From positions 1 to 24,880 of the IMG/VR virus record IMGVR_UViG_3300022937_000136: DNA of 24,880 nt, one strand, 5' to 3'. Shown one piece after another: positions 16,901-20,600 of this stretch (positions within the stretch are counted from its first letter, which is position 1; each line of letters opens with the position of its first letter). The notes beneath the pieces are model-generated. The model saw only the letters and a list, made by a program, of their open reading frames with translations, searched no databases and was not told where the DNA came from. This stretch comes from a virus. Position numbers and translations under genes: made by a program.

Positions 16901-17079
16901 CGCTGCCCAGTTCGGTTAATACCAACACGAGGGAGTTGAGTGTCAGCGTCTAACTGAACTCGAAGAACTTCTTTCTCATCAGCGGAAATGCCACTTCTGA
17001 TAGTAACTTCATTATCACCGATAATCTGCGGTCTAGAACCTCTGATTTTTTCTTTATCGGAATTAATGTTAAAACTCAT
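7981..17079 (-). CDS. Giant modular tail fibre / virion structural protein
   Basis: This 3032-aa fibre has no frameshift. Modules in order: GSGYT..P.VTI repeats at about 62-125; a W...Y...G.xGxxxPxHTxG module at 192-244; DKIATTEYV (278-285); and a pectin-lyase-like beta-helix opening at about 295-400 (GGRIYVSQQIGSDLNDG). Two related helical modules follow (about 778-972, interrupted, and 1049-1153), then a beta-rich part, and DSKLPTQKAVKDYI at about 1692. More GSGYT repeats lie at about 1830, 1880, 2108 and 2148. Two SGLDAD.LD repeats at about 2233 and 2389 resemble T4 long-fibre shafts. Three VGI...P.Y.LDV.G repeats (about 2705, 2797, 2945) precede the MSAGPITIN...ASWSIV ending, which I recall from many cyanophage fibres. 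It is probably a trimeric fibre or baseplate-peripheral protein. No protease or depolymerase site is evident. AGGGAG precedes the ATG at 17079. Confidence 0.9.
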   Translation of the reverse strand: MSFNINSDKEKIRGSRPQIIGDNEVTIRSGISADEKEVLRVQLDADTQLPRVGINRTGQRVNNIEIDAGGSGYTVVPTVTIDPPTSAGGVQALASAFIFNGRVINIAINNPGSGYTSTPNVTITGGNGNGAIATAFLDTVDYELDINGAIRTSTSIISDTARILNLDIDNFVTPDANFRAPNLKTFINNTGTPWSANVIIQKDTYRYFGSNVYQALNTGQTGDLAPEHTDGVVANGEVNFKHIGFRVVDQNAFAYNQTGDAGIFPRSITPLLGDRSDKIATTEYVLNLATNDVGGRIYVSQQIGSDLNDGRSAVNPVRTIKKAAQLAWATPGVKETIIVSGGDYVEDNPISLPPDCSIVGDNLRLVIIRPANPGKHIVKFGDKNYVIGVTYRDFVDSNGDPVHTWDFAMVFDDKQRIIVDNEVNGDFGVSFPIGHQVFGPQQYRIGFQNNTGLSSLVSGLEIVGQNQGGRLDITGVDFTTTQGASAYVSGTIDVTLTSGSVIEGEVFDYITSGNQGSAITSPVATALSGSNFLRFTSDPTAVFTDGKYVYLSVTPSTGSAFNGFYQVVDTDETNAPTYWDVQFVPVLGAQAWNSEQSATVSANDATVNIESFDSVSLESIRAEGEVVSIDDNVTATTPIVRLDFSLQGDPSIATGGFQSEQFGNAEDLGGIVFYTSELVGRTNTHEFKEGQEIEISGLPTSSPDLSFLNGKQRIYKVLEDADGRARRFVIPKKVPSITDADFDPGQFAVAKSYSKVITLSLLNSPNSFSISTPVERRYQDACTFIRNNRDFIADEVVGRINDEFKKEYFAVYNISGNSFDIFLGTSRFEHTYDSNNPTGTVTFNGSTQNITNFIYDTAVTGVATVTLANPLAGLVEDSIVRLADLEVTCDNGTKVYPSFNIPVSDEQCKQDVVHFLNALIRDLEFGSNHNIIEAAEKYIVGAKIAYVENEIIQTVRAIEYARELAIYAMCNWRTGKRTAGEPVYAPEYSSLTRYFDDTVITSTALLNADGSNNNSGYACDDVRSAIDTLSYLWVDVIANNATGTYLDAAYLIARNRDLIADQALIDTEIQFPSLGLSDVNQRKCRRDINFILSGLIRDLVLGGNSGIVTNAETYFTGTALTGIPEAQRDETIYAFQRTTEYAKNAIRNWTDGTADAVTPTNATYDSTSGVVTVTFPDPATAPTTSDRLAFTEEALTFNCASNGGGDLASPGRFDSNFGKSYAITNVSSAGGNTTVTVTVPNAGSAAGVAHTFVSAKTDGTILIYDPVTTSSPIPQFEDWNILLYGSNPLCANVASTIDTSMGLLEDILDGTILPGATTITTGTLYDTSLIISYPDSYIYDENNIRMAIRGDYDDYPIIEASPYTQNSSVISFLGGGGALVDGSKVKQPNCPFPGLELDGTATFPNQGKSMVASAFTIVSFGGTGYKVIEDGYTQLVSVFVIFCADGVLAESGGYCSITNSATNFGQFALRGIGYRRDPYEFDIGTITNVSSTPTGRTILTVNGLGREPLEHYVVKIDGTTNTTAADGTEYFIDAVGSVTVGPPFSAQLTIDDGTGGAMDLTSVATGNPISVGSLVGSTINLHRPSIVNSSSHTWEFAGSGTNYLALPENGGTKIEANEQVSEDYGRVYVSGTDELGDFKVGTFARIENRTGAITFTGTVTISEVEFLKLKGGDVVVTGFDASNTLGGANSTDSKLPTQKAVKDYITNNLGPYINKPYSTNAVPRALVELTDSGKISIDQIPALRPFSVYTVANQTERLSLEGALAGDIAIQQDTSTSFILNNDLDSLFLGFAVDPTLQFTIGDIFTGSVSGGRIQATEYREGVVYQINITDGGSGYTQPPTITISGGNPGLGAVQAAATCTIANGEVVTVTIVTFNNYKGGLGYTTTPTVTFSAPAGGGTQATGVALLESRLYGDIVNRISLTENDNIDSSDVPAVTVAVNRVQNTSASDSNNWVSLSSNQIAATDITSGVIETDRLATGGAASSFTFLRGDQNWALAVQSIKGAENRYFDKLYSQANSGSSQLIFATNSDVLIGHEVLNNVAGIQANTNITGVITAAGLTTISLNNPITQTIAAGTIVEFERGASPMVFESSYTQGGFIDDIIISNGGVGFTNGQYFDVELQGGTGTGLRANIVVSNNTITEISVTDGGSGYNSDFSITVEPLELGTGSGMVLEAKLSTVNRQYANVSLDVQRVTNLTISSDLYGTIGVSRFKKSQFNIGTAGNGSIELKTGPDSGLDADLLDGAQGSFYLNSSNQSSGTLPTDRLAGTYNIAISGQSANTLRLLTGENNPTSNPSPNSFQAGIVSNTVNNNSNGLDTAYPSVGAGGGTKHLVVTFRNGASGLDASAGGVRQLAFANDDSMYIRGSGSGVTSFGSWARVWSSLNDGIDSGLDADRLDNKQGSWYQNALNINYGTLSDNRLPDFISAHAVRDSLQIKAFNGDPKYQIYISGRLLTTSPFVPGNSVNLYNANSQATGQIAIDNIITNNDTVDNFNDYTIIEGRLTTGNFIGALTIGTASNREEFQDFTIMDSNTITVAELESDSGTANLRLGRADGVQSSPGIYFNSSQLAANYNAAIIASGGNATDGSGTLNAQVANANGFSINGNTIWNAGNITFQSANVVSTGVIRDASGNFSAGTITANLTGTASNNVLRAGDTMTGTLTITGAASNFSVQGTSTLTGVVTMVDDLNVDSGVLFVDASSNEVGINAGVSPAYTLDVRGDSGLGIYSLTNAVGAKITFSDQIGTYGQKGFLSFYHADATIANASRASYFIFDSTESNMGVKFGSTASPAEVYITDRLGIQTDDPAYPLDVAGDGRVRGTLRVDNAADNSGAPIQFLGSSSYRNFQVGNQIVDNNLFTIQASTAGGGTTWNSTPAFSIDGSTNRVSINTFQTSGTDPETNVNRNYQLNIEGDVNFNGTLYQNNSEFVTSRWTESPNGTDIYRASRVGIGFSSNRDPLYGLDVEGTANLTEELYANGDKQWLDTYGIFKCNRNTISEDVDVPANVNAMSAGPITINNNITITIENGASWSIV
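8031..8038 (-). promoter_or_regulatory. Late promoter octamer GATAAATA inside the giant fibre gene
   Basis: The minus strand reads GATAAATA within codons for ITINNN near the C-terminus of the 3032-aa protein, 50 bases upstream of the 321-aa adhesin ATG. It matches the octamers at 283 and 1574 exactly. The AT-rich Asn codons make a chance match possible, so support is moderate. Confidence 0.45.
16348..16506 (-). repeat. W-module, copy in the giant fibre
   Basis: Residues 192-244 of the 3032-aa protein follow the pattern W-S-A...Y-R-Y...N-V-Y-Q...G-Q-T-G...P-E-H-T-D-G...N-G-E-V. The 1785-aa protein has the same order at 18681-18858 (W-V-A...Y-L-K-Y...N-L-Y-E-V...G-V-T-G...P-T-H-T-T-G...N-G-S-A). 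This layout recalls short carbohydrate-binding modules, but that assignment is tentative. Confidence 0.6.
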
Positions 17080-17116
17080 GGTGCCTACTAGCTCCCTGCC
17101 CGTTTATCCTCTTTTA

Positions 17117-17124
17117 TATTTAGC
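17117..17124 (-). promoter_or_regulatory. Variant late promoter box GCTAAATA
   Basis: The minus strand reads GCTAAATA in the 46-base gap before the giant fibre, 37 bases from its ATG and two bases past the TGA of the 166-aa gene. It shares CTAAATA with the box at 6760-6767. The similar placement of the two boxes supports a real variant. Confidence 0.42.
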
Positions 17125-17125
17125 A

Positions 17126-17626
17126 TCACTGCCACGCGATGCTAATCACTTCGGTAGAAGCAATCCACTTAATATTGTTAGTAGTTCCAGCTCTAGTAGT
17201 TGTGTAACTAAAAAGATTTGTAGATCCTAATGGTTGAATATCCCATGTCTGTCCAACGGGGATATCATCTTTAATAATAGTAGTCATGCTGGATAAAACT
17301 GAAGTTGCTCCAGCAGCATCACAAAATAGAGTGCTTTCGATTTTGGTCGAATAAACAACACCAGTTGGATTGACAGCAATGATACGACCTGTAATAAAAT
17401 TCAATGTGTTGGAATCGATTGGGATCTGTGTTCCAATGTCGTCAAGTTGAAGAACCGCAGTGTTTAAACCTCGTAAGATATAACTAGAAGTTTTGCTGTC
17501 TGAGTAAAATGAGTTCTTGATTTCAAGAGTATTCAGATCTTTTGCATTTCTAAGTTCATCAACAATGACTGTTTTATCGATGGAAAATCCACCTGTGGAA
17601 TCAAACTTTTCTTTTGTAGTTGCCAT
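17126..17626 (-). CDS. Virion structural protein between two fibre genes
   Basis: This 166-aa protein has no function I can name. It starts MATTKEKFDSTGGFSIDKTV, an opening typical of small cyanophage virion proteins found next to fibres. It continues with alternating beta-type segments and a fairly hydrophobic end (NNIKWIASTEVISIAWQ). One Cys is present (FCDAAG). There is no signal peptide, membrane segment or catalytic motif. The ATG at 17626 follows the stop of the 1785-aa gene by two bases, so translation is probably coupled. The next gene, the 3032-aa fibre, begins 46 bases later behind a possible late box. The context suggests a linker or connector between the two giant proteins. Confidence 0.82.
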   Translation of the reverse strand: MATTKEKFDSTGGFSIDKTVIVDELRNAKDLNTLEIKNSFYSDSKTSSYILRGLNTAVLQLDDIGTQIPIDSNTLNFITGRIIAVNPTGVVYSTKIESTLFCDAAGATSVLSSMTTIIKDDIPVGQTWDIQPLGSTNLFSYTTTRAGTTNNIKWIASTEVISIAWQ

Positions 17627-17628
17627 TT

Positions 17629-20600
17629 TTATTTCTTAGTAACGTTTGACACGAAAGTAATGTTTACAGTCTCTGTTGGGTTAACATTCGCACCTAGTTC
17701 GATGTTAAGTCTCACTTCATTTTGTGGAGTAACTTCAAATGTTGGAATAATTAATTGAACTCCTGTTCTGGAATTTCCATATTCTGTGTGGAATACATCA
17801 GTTCCATTATCTATAATACCAAATTCAATAAACTCTTTATCACCACTGGTTGGATTTTCAGCAACAACAATTGTTTTGGATCCAAGGTTTGTTGCTGTCT
17901 CGTAAATAATAGAGTTTCCAGTATTAGTAGTTCCTTTAACCAGAGAAATTTTCTCTGTCAGAATTTTAACATCGGCAAGTTCAAACTCTTTTAAGTCTCC
18001 ATCAAATACTTTGACCCCAGTAAATACTCCTGTTCCAAATCCTGTATTGAAATATACATCTCCCTGATCATCCAATCTGAGAACAGGATCAACGGTAACA
18101 CCAGCAGAAAGACCAAGGTCAAAATATTGCTTGGATGTGTGTAAGAAAGTTTTGTCAACAGCAGTATTATCAAGTGTTGTTTCTGCATTATTGAATGTCA
18201 TCAACGAAGCAGTAATCTCAAACTCTGCAGAAATCTGAGACCTAATAGTATCTACACTATAAAAATCTAGAGCAAGAGTAGTTAACTGTAACGTGTTATT
18301 GTTATCATTGTAGAAGTATAAAACATTTTCATTTGCACCAGGAGAAGTTTCTGGAATAATATATGTGTTCTGATCAACGTCTTTAACTCCGCCAAGAGAA
18401 CCCCAGTTTGTTCCGTCATAACCCTCAAATTGAGAAGCAGTTGTATTGAAACGAATAGAACCCTGAATAGCAGAACCACGATCTAACTCAGATCCTGCAG
18501 GAATAGCAAGAGTTGATGTTGTATCAATAACAACTTTCTTGCCAGAGTTTGGTCTCAAAATCAAATCACTGACATCTGTAGAGATTGTATTTTGGGAAAG
18601 TCTTAGTTCGGAATTGATTACTAAATCCAATCCACCAAGTGGTCCAATTCTAAATTCTTCAATATCCTCGAATGTTAGTGGTCCCACAGCAAGACCCCAG
18701 AAAGTCAATTCTGCAGATCCATTAGATAGAGTGCCAGTTGTATGAGTTGGTTCACTTCCAGACGTTCCAGTAACACCAGCTAATGTTACTTCATACAAAT
18801 TGTTCTTATACTTTAGATAGTCTCCAAGAGATACGGGAGCATTAGCAACCCAATTTGTATACGCTGGGGCATTAATGTTTGAAGATCTGATAGATTTTTG
18901 ATTTACAAACTCCAAATGAGTTGGGGTAAATTTTACGGTATTGATATTGTCATTAATAAACCACAATGTATTATCATTTGATCCAATAGATTCTTCCGCT
19001 AAAATGTATGTATTGCCATCTAAGTCTCTAACTCCACCAAGAGAAGACCATGCACCAGCAGTTGAACTATATCCTTCGTACTGGTTTGTATCTGTGTTGA
19101 ATCTAATCGATCCATCAGAAACAATACCAATAGATGGTCTCGCATTTGTGTCTCCCACTGGAATATTGAGAGCAGTTGTCGCATTAACTTTTACTACTCT
19201 ATTTGTATCTGGTTGGAGAACTAAATCATTTGCAGATGAAGTCGAAATTACATTAGCATCGATAGTTGTTATGTCGTCAACAATTAAAGATCCAGTAGTC
19301 TTTAACTCACCAGAAGTTAGAATTTGTGCTGATGAAGCATTGAATAAAATTCCATTACCAACAGAGATAGATCCACTAAAAGTATTATTATCTGCGGTAT
19401 AATCAATTGAAGTTACTCCAGATGGAGCATTAATGGATCTTGTGTTGATAGAAGTTGCATCTACTAATGCTGTCGTTACGCTTGAAGTGGAATTGACAGT
19501 TGTGCAATCAATAGAACCAGTTGATAATGCTAGAGAAGTAATACCACCAGTTTCAATATCTAAAGTGATAACATCTGTAGAATCTAAATCAATTACTTGT
19601 GCTTGAAAACCAGAACCAAAAGTTTTTGGATTATTTGGATCAATCGTAACTGTAGCTTCTTGATTATCAACACCCGCAATATTTTCTACTTCGGAAACAT
19701 AGTAGTAGAGTGTTGCTGGTGTTTGATCCGATACTTCAAATCTCAGAGAACTAGAAAGTCTTGAGATGCCCTCACTGTATTCAATGCCAACAAAAGTCAA
19801 AATTACAGGACCAGCAGTTACTGGTGTAGAACTCAATGTCAAAGTAGTGGCGTTATCTACACTTTGAACAACAGTTCCACTTTCTAGTACACCAGTTCCA
19901 CTTTCAATGTTTATTGACATACCAGCGAGAATGCCTGTGGTATCTGCAACATTAATTTGTGCGGTCGATGATGATAATGTAGTAGAAATAGACGAGATCA
20001 AACTTGGTGAATGTACACCATCTCTAAATTCAGAGAACCCAAAGGTTTTACCACTCATTGAAGAATCTGAGAGGTTAAAATTATAATTGTTACCTACATA
20101 AAGATTTAAATTTGGATGAATAACTTCTCCTGTTCCATCAGTATCGATGAACAATCTTTCAACATCAGTTCCTGCGGTATTGATCGTGTATGTTGTCGGG
20201 GATCCTGGTAATGGTTCATCAAATAGTTCTTCTCCAGCAACAAATGCTCTAGATTCAACAAGAATACTTGTGATGTTTCCACCAGAAGAATTGATTGCCC
20301 AGATAACAGTAGCACTTTCGGCACTTACAGCATCAACATTGATTGTAATATTATTTGCTGGAGTAGATCCTCCAATGTCACCACCAGCAATTGTTAGAAC
20401 ATCTCCAGTAGCGTGCCTGTATCCAGCATCGTTAATAGCAGCTCCTGTGATAGCACCAGTATCATCTCTAGTAATATCTAAAGTTCCACCAATACCAGAA
20501 CCACTACTTGTAAAAGATACCGCAGTATACGATGCAGTTAGATCTTCTGTAAACGACAAATTAGCAGCTCCATCTCCAGATGGAGCAGAACTCAATGTTA

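Noticed and set aside
7981-17079. The 3032-aa frame as several genes or a polyprotein
   Set aside because: The frame is unbroken, modules run into each other without internal ribosome-binding sites, and similar giant fibres are normal in cyanomyoviruses.
18941-19402. 153-codon open frame on the plus strand
   Set aside because: It is antisense to the fibre gene and lacks any recognisable product; the sense frame is continuous and repeat-structured.
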